From contig JACGCM010002638.1 in NCBI GenBank assembly GCA_014058105.1, forward strand, positions 90,018 through 154,017: 64,000 nt of DNA. The letters are read 5' to 3'. The notes under the pieces are model-generated. The model was not told the origin of the DNA. It saw only the letters and a list, made by a program, of their open reading frames with translations, and ran no database searches. Numbering within the stretch: the stretch's first letter is position 1; every line of letters begins with the position of its first letter. A program made the translations under genes and the position numbers. The DNA is from Kingdonia uniflora. Its lineage: Eukaryota > Streptophyta > Magnoliopsida > Ranunculales > Circaeasteraceae. Shown here in pieces: positions 24,676 through 36,051 of the stretch.

Positions 24676-25339
24676 GCTTCGATACCCAGTTTGGGTATCT
24701 TCTTTGTGATCTTGGCTGTTGATTTATTTCCTCGAGATGGGTGAGGGTTTTAGGTTTTATTAACCATTTCATTTCACTTCTCTCTCCCTCATTCAACCCT
24801 CACTCTCACTCTCTCACTCACTCTATAATGGGAATCCTCCCTTGTTCTTCCTTCACGATCGTTGTCGGGTTGATCTTCGCCACTTCTCTCGGTGAGTAAT
24901 TTCCCTATTCCTTTCCGTATCGTTGATTTGATTTCGTTTTAGGGTTTCCTTGTTGGGTGGATTTAGGATTTGGTGATTACGGAGTTGGGTTGTTGGCCTG
25001 TGGTATTGTGGTTGGTTGTTCTGCTGATTTTGGATTACGGTTTATCCTTTATCAGGTGAGTGTCCCATCCTTGCTTAATTCTTTTACTAGTTAATCTGTA
25101 TTAGTTAAAGTGTTATGCCTTTGGCATTAAGGTGTTATGTGATTGGCTATAATCTGTATTGTGTATTCAACATTGTTTTCCTATTGTTAGGCATGTCGAG
25201 TTGTGTTCCCTTCTGCCTGTTAGGGAGTTGTGCATTAGGGTGGCATTCTCGCGGCTTCGTCCTTGAATACTGTGCTTCAGACTTACAAAGACTGATATTG
25301 TTTGGATATTGTGATGGGTGAGTCACTGTTTGCATCTGT

Positions 25340-25455
25340 GTTAGGATTGTTTACCATCCTCTGAGGCAGATGGTTATCATATGTGTGTTGGCCTCGTTGG
25401 GGCTGTTGTGTTAGGATTGTTTACCATTCTCTATGACAGGTAGTTATCATATATC
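25340..25455 (+). repeat. 70-bp tandem repeat in 3' LTR, 2 copies
   Basis: The units share GTTAGGATTGTTTACCAT and are 70 bp apart (CAGATGG at 25367, CAGGTAG at 25437). Confidence 0.78.
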
Positions 25456-27084
25456 TGTGTTGGCCGTGTGGTGGCTATTTTGTTTTTATCCTTGGGATCT
25501 GTTTGCAGTGTGGGTTTTTTTGTATTCTTTTAACTTAACGAGGTCGGATACATAACAAAGCTCTACATGGGCTGACCCTCGATAGGACCTAGGATTCCTA
25601 CATCTGGTTAAAATAGTAGGTGAAGTTTGGGTTGGACACTATCATAGCTATTACCCTTCGGGAGTGTGGGATGGTATACAGTTTCTTCAGGTCCCCGCCT
25701 TATCCTCCGTGAAGTTAAAATTCCTTGGAATTGTAAATAAAGTTCAGACATTGGCTCTGTGGGTTGCAAAGCCCGGAGCACTCTGATCAAGTGATAAATC
25801 CTTCAGGGTGGTCGGGCTGGTAACCCAATAAAACCCATTGTATCCAATTGAGATCTCTTTAAGGTTATTATGCATTAGCGGCTGATCAGCCCATAACATT
25901 GATTCATAGGGTCTAGTTCCTTGGGTTCATAACATTATGAGCATCCACGTTAGGAAAATTCTATAATCATATCATATCATATCATATCATAGCATATTAT
26001 ATTATATCATCACATCACTTCAATATATCACTGTTCCTCTTCTCTTACTTTATTCCTTACTTTATTCATCACTTACATATTACTGTTCCTTTTACTATTC
26101 CTTATATTATTCACCTCTCCATCTTATCTCTGCACTAGTTTGATTAGTAGGCTATTTTAGCCTGGTTGGGCATTAGTGAGCCGTGGTTTTGCTCACTCTT
26201 ATATTTTCCCCCTTTCAGAGGCAGAGTAGTTGTTGGTTTTGCTGAGGGTTTCAGTTGTGTTGGATCCAGTGTGCAGTTGCAGATCCGTTCTGGTTTTAGT
26301 ATTTCTTGTACGATCTTAGCTTTTGACGCTGTGTATTATTCGAGATATTGTATGTACATTTTCGGTTGATATATATGTATCATTTTGCTTCCACTTTTTT
26401 CTTTTTACTCTGATGATATTGCTATAGTGAATGACTGACCTATTTCCTATTAGCAAGGTTATTTGTGGGGGCGAATCCTTGGATTCCCCGACCTGCACGC
26501 CCTGGATGACATTGTTTTAGATATGCTCTAATATTTGGATTTTGGGGCATGATAAATTGTGCACTCTTCAACCATACAAACATATAAGTTACACTGTTTT
26601 CACAATTTTAACCCTTCTTATCAATCTTTTATTCGTAAATACCGTCGCAGTCGTAGAAATGATGTTAAGCACTTTTGGTTTTTGAATATAGAATCTAATT
26701 TGCCACTTACGATAATGAAGTACTATTTAGTAGGAAGTACTCGAAACTGGCCTAATAGGATATATTTTATGTCATTATGGTACCGAGAATAGAGCACGCG
26801 TGACATAGCATCAATTTTGTTATATTCATATTGACAAATCCTAATAGTTTACCTCCTCGTGATGTGACAGCAAGTGTAAAGAATGCGTTAAAATTGTTCT
26901 ACTCAAGTTACGTCTCTGATCTAAATTAATTAATTTTTAATTAGCAGACAAGAGCAACATCTATTAGGAAAATTGTCGCACTCGTGACAATTTTCATAAA
27001 ACATAAAAACATTTATAACTACTTGTCTAAAATAAATACTTTCTCTTTACTAGCTATTTTCCCATAAACGAGACCAGTATATGT

Positions 27085-27486
27085 AACAAAAGCAAATAAG
27101 GATCATCATCAATTTGATTAAGTGAAGAAAAAAAACTTAGGGCAGAGTAATAATTGTGTGCCTTACGACCCTCAAACATCCTACAAACGTATAAGTTACA
27201 ACATCTTTACGGTTTTAACCCTTCCTATGTTTCTTTTATGCATAATAATCGTTGCAGTCGTAGAAATAATTTTAAGCATTTTTGATTTTCAAATGTAGAA
27301 TCTAATTTGCTTCTCACTGAAATAAAGTACAATTTTGAAAGAATTACTCGAAACTGGCCTAATAGGATCTATTTTACGTCACTATGGCACCGCAAACAGA
27401 GCGCGCGTGATATAGTATCTATTTTATTATCTTCGCATAGACAAATCATAATAGTGTACCTCCTTGTGATGTGATGGTAAGTGCAA
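27085..27486 (+). repeat. Satellite module C, copy 6
   Basis: Full-length copy with an extra CTCAAACATC near 27,171. The RNWPNRIYFTSLWH stretch is intact; upstream the frame is interrupted. Confidence 0.83.
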
Positions 27487-27906
27487 ACTATGCATTAAAA
27501 TTGCTCTACTCAAGAGACGTCATTGATCTTAATTAATTAATTTTTAATTAACAGACAAGAGTAACATCTGCCAAAAAAATTATAGCGCTCGTGATGATTT
27601 TAAAAAAACATATAAACATTTATAACTACTTGTCTAAATCAAATATGTTCTTTTTACTAACAATTATTGCATAAATGACACCAGTACACGCCATGTATTT
27701 AAATTACTCTACACAAAAAATGTCTATGATATTAATTAATTAGTTAATTTGTAATTGGCCGACAAGAGTAACATTTGTCAGCAAATTTGTCGTACTCGTA
27801 ACGATTTTTATTAAATATAAAAAACATTTATAACTACTTGTCTGAATAAAATACGTCCTATTTCATAACTATTTATAATTTTCCCTTAAACAACATTAGT
27901 ACACAC

Positions 27907-28293
27907 CACCAAAAATAAAAAGGGATCATCAGCAATTTGATTAAGAGAAGAAAAAAAATTAAACAGAGTAATAGTTGTGCTCTACGACCCTAAAAATGTA
28001 TAAGTTACTATATCTTCATGGTTTTAACCATCCCTATGTTTCTTTTATGCAAAAAATTGTCGCAGTCGTAGAGATGATTTTAAGCATTTTTGGTATTTAA
28101 ATATAGAATCTAATTTGCTTCTCACTGAAATGAAATACTATTTTGTAAGAAGTACTCGAAACTGGCCTAATAGGATCTATTTTATGTCACTATGGCACCG
28201 CGAACAGAGTACGCGTGATATAGTATCTATTTTGTTATCTTCGCATAGGCAAATCATAATAGTGTACCTCTTCATGATGTGGTCGTAAGTGTA
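27907..28293 (+). repeat. Satellite module C, copy 7
   Basis: Full-length copy. From about 28,100 the frame reads VRSTRNWPNRIYFMSLWHREQ through DIVSILLSSH. Confidence 0.83.
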
Positions 28294-29599
28294 TAGAATG
28301 CGTTAAAATTGCTCTACTCAAGTGACGTCTACGATCTTAATTAATTAATTTTTAAATAGCAGTCAAGAGTAACATCTATCAGCAAAATTGTGCACTCGTG
28401 ATGATTTTTATTGTCACGCCCCAAAATCTAATAACCGCTAGCTAGACCAATTACTGAGATTCGAAGGCATACAGGTCAGGGAATCTAACCGATTCGCCCC
28501 CACAAACAACCGAGCTATAGACAAGTTCAGGCTCAGTTATTCACTATAGCAATATCATCAGAGTAAAAGGAATAAAGAGGAAGCAAGAGATATATAAATA
28601 TCAAGCTGAAGAATATACAATATCTGATAACATACAGCGCCAAGTACTGAAAATGCAAGAAATACTAAAACCAGAATCTGGAACTGCAGAGGCAACTAGA
28701 ACCAACAGCTGAAGCTCTCAGCCCAAATAATAACTACTCCACCTCTGAAAGGGGGGACAACAGCGAGAGTGAGCAAAACCACGGCTCACTAATGCCCAAC
28801 AAGGCTAAATAACATACTAATATAACAGTGCAGAGAAAGAGAAAAGGTGAATGAGATAAGGATGCTTAAAAGATACAATAACATGTATATATATACCTGT
28901 GAAGAATGGAGGAATAGAAGAATAGATAATAAGAATAGGAATGGGAATAGGAATAAGAATAAGGAGGGATAGAAGCTATGATGTGATGATATGATGATGT
29001 AATATGACGTAATATGATATGATATGATATGATATGATGAACTAGGATAATCCCATAATTATCCCAAATGATGGATGATATGAAATGATCTACTGTAATC
29101 CTAATGTTTAATGATTTGATGCTACGAAAGAACTAGACCTTATAGTTAAAAACGTTGGGCTGATCAATCGCTAATGCATAATAACCTTAACAAGAGTCTC
29201 AGTTGGATACAATGGGTATGATTGGGTTACCAGCTCGACCACGTTGAAGGATTTATCACTTGATCAGAGTATTCTGGGTATTTCAACCCACGAAGCCAAC
29301 GTCTGAACTTTATTTTACTTAATCCAAGGGATTTCAACCTCACGGAGGATAAGCCTGGGACCTTAGGAAACTGTCTCACACCATCCCACACTCCCGGATG
29401 GGTACTAGATATGATAGTATCCAGCCATAACTTCACCTACTTATTTTGACCAGATGTAGGAATCATATGTCCTATCGAGGGTCAGACGAGTAGGGCTTTG
29501 TTATGTATCCTGACCTCGTTAAGTTAAAAGAATGCAAAAACCCACACTGCAAGCAGATCCCAAAGAACAAAACACCACAGCCGCCAACCTGGCCAACAC

Positions 29600-29775
29600 A
29601 CACAGAATAACCCCCTGCCAGAGAAAAGGGTAAACAATCCTAACACAACCTACATAGGATAACCAAGTCTGCTAACGAGAATGGTAAACAATCCTAACAT
29701 AATGTCCCTACATGGCCAGCACACACCTAGGATAACCACCTGCCTCAGAGGATGGTAAACAATCCTAACACAGAT
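29600..29775 (-). repeat. 70-bp tandem repeat in solo LTR, 3 copies
   Basis: GGTAAACAATCCTAACA recurs three times (near 29629, 29683 and 29753), so this LTR has one unit more than the element at 17662-26554. Confidence 0.78.
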
Positions 29776-30249
29776 GTAAGCAGTGACTAATTAACCAGTC
29801 ATAACATCCAATAACATCAGTCTCTAAAGACTAATAGATAGTGCTCAAGGATAAGCCAAGATAATACCACACAATGCACAACTCCCTGCAAGATAATGAG
29901 AAGCACACACCATATGCCTGACAATGGAAACAAGCACAAAAGAAACCCAATAACCAAACTATACTAAATCACATGAACCTCAATGCCAAATGTACACAAT
30001 CTAACTAACACAGGTTAAACTAGTAAAGTAATTTAGCAATGGAGGGACACTCGCCTGATAAAGGATAAATTGCAAATCCAATAATCAACGGAATAACCAA
30101 CCTCAACACCACAAAATGCCCACACAAATGAGTGAGAGAGAGATGGGAAATGAAATGGGCAATAAGCCCTAAAATTCCCACACAAATCTCAAGGCAAACC
30201 TACGACCAAGATCACAAAGAAAAGACCCAAACTGGTCGCTCAAACACGC

Positions 30250-30600
30250 CTCTGTTCGAACAGGATATGTTCTTGTTTGAACAAAATAAAGCAGGCAGAA
30301 GTCTATTCAAATAGGAAAGGGCTTGTTTGAACAAAACCAAACTGAAGGAAATCAACTAAACAAACATCTATTCGAACATAAGAAAATGTTGTTCGAACAA
30401 GGAAGAATCTATTCGAACAAAAGATATTTTTATTCGAACAAAATGAAACAGGTAGGAACATATTCAAACAGAAAGAGGCTTGTTCGAATAAAATGAATCA
30501 GGTAGGAATGTATTCGAACAGAGTCAAGTTTGTTCGAGCAGAACAAATCAGTCATAAACATATTCGAACAGAGAAGGGTCTGCCCGAATAGAATGGGACA
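30250..30600 (-). repeat. GTTCGAACA mini-repeat zone in solo LTR
   Basis: The longest such zone of the window: about a dozen TATTCGAACA or GTTCGAACA units spaced 20-35 bp over about 350 bp. Confidence 0.8.
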
Positions 30601-31587
30601 GTTAGGTCCTAGAGCACCAAAAAGATTACTTTCTAAAGGAAACTAGAAAACCCAAGAATAGCAACACTGATCTCCCCCCCCCCCCCCCCGGATCACACCA
30701 CACCACAAACACAAATAACAACAATTACACCACTAGCCCAAACATGAGCTCCCAAGGGCACAACACAACCTCCTCCGCCAAACAACCACCGAACCCCCGA
30801 AACACAAAAAAAGGAGAAAAACACAAAACCTATATAGAAGAAAGAAATGCATATGCTGAAAGAGAGGATGCATGATGTATGGTGATGTATGCATGATGAA
30901 GAATAAAATAAAGTGATACTAGTAATAAAATAAATAAAATAAAAAAAATCCGGGATACTACATTTATAAAGCATAAAAACATTTATAACTACTTGTCTGA
31001 ATCTAATACGCCATCTTTACTAACTATTTTCCCATAAACGACGCCACTGCACGCCATGCGTTAAAATTGTTCTACTCAAGTAACTTCTCTCGTCTTAAAT
31101 TAATTAATTTGCAAATGGCAAACATGTGTAACATATGTTAGCAAAATTGTCGCGCTCGGGAGGATTTTTATAACACATAAAAACATTTATAACTACTTGT
31201 CTGAATCAATTATGTCATCTTTACTAACTATTTTCCCATAAATGGCACCAGTACACGCCATACGTTAAAATTGTTCTACTCACATAACATCACTGATCTT
31301 AATTAATTTATAATTAGCATACAAAAGTAACATCTGTCTGCAAAATTGTCGCACTTGTGGTAAAAAAATTTAAACATGAAAACATTTTTAACTACTTTAA
31401 ATCCAATACGTCATCTTTACAATTTATTTTGCATACACAATACCAGTACACACCATGCATTAAAATTGTTCTACTCAAGTAATAATTGTGATCTTAATTA
31501 ATTAATTTTCAATTAGCAGACAAGAGTAACACATGTCAAAAAGTCTCGCACTCGTGATAATTTTTATAAAACATTTATAACTACTTG

Positions 31588-32095
31588 TCATCAACACCTA
31601 ATCTATGACGTTTGGGTAAAAACTTAAATAACATAAATCATGCTCATTTTGGCATCCCCTTTATCTAAAATTATTGATTAACATTGAAATCATTCATTCT
31701 TACCCAAACACCTTCCAAAAAATTGATCCTTAATTCTTTAGTTTAGAACCCTTAAATTTATCGTAATTGCTTGCTTCAGATTCGGTGTCGGATAATGGGG
31801 AAGGGAGGAGAGTAGATGAGAGTAGTTGTTTAGTGATCGGAGGAGTATCGAAATTACACTCCGACAAAGGCAGAGAAAGAAAGAAGGAGAACGACTTTGC
31901 TTCTTTTGGTTTTTCAACAAATGATTTGTTTGGGTAGTGCGATAAGATGTTTTAAACTTTTGTGGTTTTGAGTTTTCTCGTTTACTAACTTTAGTTATAT
32001 GGGACCCACCCTTTAGAGAATGCCAAAAGAAGACACATCACTCTCTTGATAAGCATAGCCTCGTAATGTATATGGTTTATGCGTAAGTTTATAAT
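31588..32095 (+). repeat. Satellite module B, copy 8
   Basis: Full-length copy, closest to copy 7 by eye. GGGACCCACCC stands in place of GGGGCCCACCC. Confidence 0.83.
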
Positions 32096-32297
32096 ATGCA
32101 TTAGAATTACTCTACTCAAGTGCCGTCTATGATATAGTAATAATTAATTTGTAATTAGCATACAATAGTAACATCAGTCAGTATATTTGTCGCACTCATA
32201 ACAATTTTTATAGAACATAATAACATTTATAACTACTGGTCTGAATCAAATACGTCCGCTTTACTAACTATTTCCCCCTAAACGACACAAGTACACG

Positions 32298-32690
32298 CCA
32301 CGAAAATAAGCAGGAATCATTAGCAATTTGTTTAAGAGAAGAAAAAAACTTTAAATAGAGTAATAATTGTGCGCTTTTCGACCATACAAACATATAAGTT
32401 ACAAAATTTTCACAATTGTAACCCTTCTTATGTATATTTTATGCGTAAATATCGTCGCAATCGTAGAAATGATGTTAATAACACTTTTGGTTTTTGAATG
32501 TAGAATCTAATTTGCTTCTTACAGAAATGATGTAGTATTTGGTAAGAAGTACTCAAAACTGGCCTAATAGGATATATTTTACACCATTATGGTACCGAGA
32601 ACAGAGCACTCATGACATAGTATCTATTTTGTTATCATCGTATTGACAAATCATAATAGTATACCTCCTTGTGATGACACAGCAAGTGTT
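32298..32690 (+). repeat. Satellite module C, copy 8
   Basis: Full-length copy. The conserved stretch reads QNWPNRIYFTPLWYREQS, continuing to DIVSILLSS and then a stop. Confidence 0.83.
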
Positions 32691-33439
32691 GAGTATGTGT
32701 TAAAATTGTTCTACTCAAGTGACGTCTCTAATCTTAATTAAATAATTTTTAATTAGCAGACAAGAGTAGCATCTGGTAGGAAAATTGTCGTACTCACGAC
32801 GAATTTTATAAAACATAAAAACATTTATAAAACATAAAAACATCAAATACGTCCTCTTTACTAACTATTTTTCCATAAGCGACGCCACTACACTCCATGC
32901 GTTAAAATTGTTCAACTCAAGTAACTTCTCTCATCTTAATTAATAAATTTGTAATAAGCAAACATGAGTAACATCTCTCAGCAAAATTTTGCACTCGAGA
33001 TGCTTTTTATGAAATATAAAAGCATTTATACAACTTGTCTGAATCAATTACGTCATCTTTACTAACTATTTTCCTATAAACGATACATGTACATGCCATA
33101 CTTTAAAATTGTTCGACTCACGTAACGTCACTGATCATAATTAATTTGTAATTAGCATACAATAGTAACATCTGTCTGCAAAATTTTCGCACTCATGATG
33201 ATTTTTTTTAAACATGAAAACATTTTTAACTACTTGTTTGAATCCAATACGTCATCTTTACAATCTATTTTCGCATAAGCGATACAAGTACACTCCATGC
33301 GTTAAAATTGTTTTACTCAAGTAACCTCTATGACCTTAATTAATTAATTTGAAATTAGCATACAATAGTAACATTTGTCTGTAAAAGTGTCGCCCTCGTG
33401 ATGATTTTTATAAAACATAAAAACATTTATAACTACTTG

Positions 33440-33958
33440 TCATCAACACATGATGTATGACATTTGGGTAAAAACTTAAAAAACATAAATCGCGCGTATT
33501 TTGTCATCCCCATTATCTAAAATCACAGATTAACATGGAAATCATTCTTTCTTTCCCAAACCCCTCCCAAAAATTTGATCCCTAATTCTAAAGTGAAAAT
33601 TAAAAAACCTTTAAATGTACCAGACTTACTTGCTTCAGATTCGGTGTCGGATAACGGGGAGAAGAGTAGAGCAGAGGAGAGTAGTTGTTTTGTGATCAGA
33701 GGAGCACCGAAATTATACTCCGATGAGGGCAGAGGATGAGAGAGAACGGGTTTGGTTCTTTTGGTTTTCTTGCAAGTAATTGTTTGGGTAGTGTGATAAG
33801 AAGTTTTAAACTTTTGTAGTTTTGAGTTTTCTCGGTTGCTAAATTTAGTTTCATTGGGACCACCCTTTAGAGAACACCAACAGATGGCTTATCATTGATG
33901 AATTATCACTCACCTGAATAACCATAGCCTCGTAATGTATATGGTCTCTACCTAAGTG
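33440..33958 (+). repeat. Satellite module B, copy 9
   Basis: Full-length copy with an added AGAGTAGAGCAG in the GGAGAGTAG region and a local duplication GATGAATTATCACTCACC near 33,897. Confidence 0.83.
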
Positions 33959-34164
33959 TAGAGTATACGTTAAAATTGCTCTACCTAAGTAACATCTCTA
34001 ATCTTAATTAATTAATTTGTAATTAGATGACAAGAGTAACATCTGTCAGGAAATTTGTTGCACTCGTGACGATTTTTTTTAAATATAAAAACATCTATAA
34101 CTACTTGTCTGAATCAATTACAATCTATTTACTAACTATTTTCCCATAAACGACACCAGTACAG

Positions 34165-34565
34165 GCCACAAAAACTAAGAGGGATCATAAGAAATTTGAT
34201 CAAGAGAAGCAAAAAAAACTTTAAACAAAGTAATAATTGCGTGTTATATTACCCAATAAACTTATAAGTTTCGACATCTCCATGGTTTTAACCCTCCCGA
34301 TGTTTCTTTTATCCGAAAAAATCTTCGCAGTCGTAGAGATGATTTTAAGCATTTTTAGTTTTTAAATGTAGAATCTAATATGCTTCTCACTATAATGAAT
34401 TTCTATTTTGTAAGAAGTACTCGAAATGGGCCTAATAAGATTTATTTTATGTTATTATGGCACCGCGAACAGAGCCGACATGATATAAGTATCTATTTTG
34501 TTATATTCGCATAGACAAACCATAATAGTGCACCTCCTTGTGATGTGACAGTTAGTGTAGAGTAT
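34165..34565 (+). repeat. Satellite module C, copy 9
   Basis: Full-length copy. The conserved stretch is altered to RNGPNKIYF. Confidence 0.82.
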
Positions 34566-34762
34566 GCGCTGTTAAAATTGATTTACTAAAGTGACATCTC
34601 TGATCTTCATTAATTAATTTGTAATTAATAGGCATGAGTAACATCTATCAGCAAATTTATCGTACTCTTGACGATTTTTATAAACTATAAAAACATTTAT
34701 AACTACTTTGTTTGAATCATATACATCTACCGACAATTTTTTCCATAAATGATACCAGTACG

Positions 34763-35148
34763 CGCCACAAAAATAAATAAGGTTTATCAGGAATTTCATC
34801 AAGAGAGGAAAAAGAAAACTTTAAGTAGAATAATAGTTGTGTGCTCTACGAATCTACAAACGTATAAGTTACGACATCTTCATAATTTTAACCCACCTTA
34901 AGAATAAAAAGCGTCCCAGTCATAGAAATGATTTTAAGTATTTTTTGTTTTTAAATGTATAATATAATATGCTTCTCATAAAAATGGAGTATTATTTTGA
35001 AAGAAGAAACCCAAATTGGCCTAATAAGATCTATCTTCCAATACTATGGCACCGTGAACACAGCAGGCCTGATATAGTTCCTATTTCATTATCTTTGCAT
35101 AGACAAACCAAAACAGTGTACCTCCTCATAATGTGACAGTAAGTATAG
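34763..35148 (+). repeat. Satellite module C, copy 10
   Basis: Among the most diverged C copies (PNWPNKIYLP). Related by eye to copy 16 near 40,300, which shares the GAAATTGGCCTAATAAGATC pattern. Confidence 0.8.
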
Positions 35149-35239
35149 AGTATACGTCAAAATCGCTTAACTCAAGTGACGTCTCGGATCTTAATTAATT
35201 TATTTATAATTAGCAGTCAAAAGTAACATCTGTCAGCAA

Positions 35240-35312
35240 ATTTGTTATCTTTGCATAGACAAACCATAATAGTATACCTCTACGTGATGTGACGGTAAGT
35301 GTAGAGTATGCG
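35240..35312 (+). repeat. Core-to-module-C-tail junction
   Basis: A core is cut at AAATTTGT and continues with the last 70 bases of module C (TATCTTTGCATAGACAAACC). The shared TTTGT marks the likely recombination point. The core before it is therefore only about 75 bp long. Confidence 0.75.
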
Positions 35313-35511
35313 GTAAAATTGTTCTACTCAAGTGATGTCTCTGATCTTAACTAATTAATTTGTAATTGGCATGAAAGAGTAATATTTGTCAGTAAATTTG
35401 TCACACTCATGACGATTTTTATAAAGCATAAAAATATTTTTAACAACTTACCTGAATCAAATGCGTCCTCTTTACTAACTATTTTCCCACAAACGTTACC
35501 AGAATGTACTA

Positions 35512-35905
35512 GGAAAACAAACAGGGATCATCATAAATTTCATCAAGAAAAGAAAAAAAAACTTTAAACTGATTAATAGTTGTGTGCTCTACAACCATAC
35601 AAACATATAAGTTGCAACATCTTCACAGTTTTAACCCTCCCTATATATATTTTTATGCATAAAAGTAGTTGCAGTCGTAGTGATGATTTTAAGTATTTTT
35701 GCTCCTTAACTGTAGAATCAAATTTGTTTCTCACTGAAATGAAGTACTATTTATTAAGAAGTACTCAAAACTGGCCTAATAGGATCTATTTTACGTCACT
35801 ATGCCACCGCAAATAGAACAGGCATGATTTAGTATATCTATTTTAAAATCTTCTCATATACAAACTAGAATAGTGTACCTCATCGTGATGTGACAGTAAG
35901 TGTAG
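35512..35905 (+). repeat. Satellite module C, copy 11
   Basis: Full-length copy; open for 78 codons (35580-35816) with QNWPNRIYFTSLCHRK. Confidence 0.83.
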
Positions 35906-36051
35906 AGTATTCATTAAAATTGCTCTACTCATGTGGCCTCTTTGATCTTAATTAATTAATTTGTAATTAGCAGACCAGAGTAGCACCTGTCAGAAAAATT
36001 GTCGTACTCGTGACAATTTTTATAAAACATAAAAACATCTATAACTATTTG

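Larger units (their letters stand above)
17662..26554 (+). mobile_element. Ty3/gypsy LTR retrotransposon, Tekay/Del-like chromovirus, decayed
   Basis: 8.9-kb element with a perfect TSD AATTG (17657-17661 and 26555-26559). Order: 5' LTR, PBS matching initiator tRNA-Met, gag with zinc knuckle, protease, RT, RNase H, integrase, chromodomain-like tail, polypurine tract, 3' LTR. This is the gypsy gene order. The long LTRs and the C-terminal chromodomain-like segment point to Tekay/Del. All open frames are interrupted, so it is non-autonomous. The two LTRs differ at roughly one base in ten by eye, which implies an old insertion. Confidence 0.9.
24188..26554 (+). repeat. 3' LTR (2,367 bp)
   Basis: TGTAGTGTCCC to GGGGCATGATA; the final CA has decayed to TA. 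Contents in order: the GTTCGAACA zone (24,535-24,675), CT-rich leader with CTCTCTCACTCA (24,770-24,830), GTGAGT at 24892, CAGGTGAGT at 25053, two 70-bp units (25,340-25,450), the GATACATAACAAAGCTCTACAT block, the ATCAT microsatellite, and a terminal GC-poor region. Open frames at 24146-24744 lie in U3 and are not genes. Confidence 0.9.
17590..26880 (+). repeat. Satellite module C, copy 5, split by the gypsy element
   Basis: The left part (17590-17661) ends CAATTG and the right part (26555-26880) starts AATTGTGCACTC. The right part keeps an open frame of 77 codons (26559-26792) with RNWPNRIYF, so the module C frame here was cut by the insertion near its start. Confidence 0.85.
26555..28411 (+). 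repeat. Modular satellite array, block 4
   Basis: Right part of C copy 5, four core anchors (26898, 27505, 27708, 28316) and two more complete C modules. No B module is present here, so cores and C alternate. Confidence 0.92.
28412..30962 (-). mobile_element. Solo LTR, long-LTR gypsy family, inverted
   Basis: Minus-strand LTR of 2,551 bp. Plus-strand ends are TGTCACGCCCC and GGGATACTACA, flanked by a perfect TTTAT duplication (28407-28411 and 30963-30967) in a satellite core. In reverse it has the family landmarks: GTTCGAAC zone, CT-rich leader, CAGGCGAGT, three 70-bp units, the GATACATAACAAAGC block and ATCAT runs. There is no interior. It lacks the first donor-like motif (leader shortened near 30,110-30,150). 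Confidence 0.87.

Noticed and set aside
24146..24744. Open frames after the gypsy stop codon
   Set aside because: They fall in the 3' LTR U3 and mirror those in the 5' LTR; not separate genes.
30677..30691. Poly-C run as a functional element of the solo LTR
   Set aside because: Related LTRs have GATCCGGGG at this place; it is a simple homopolymer expansion.
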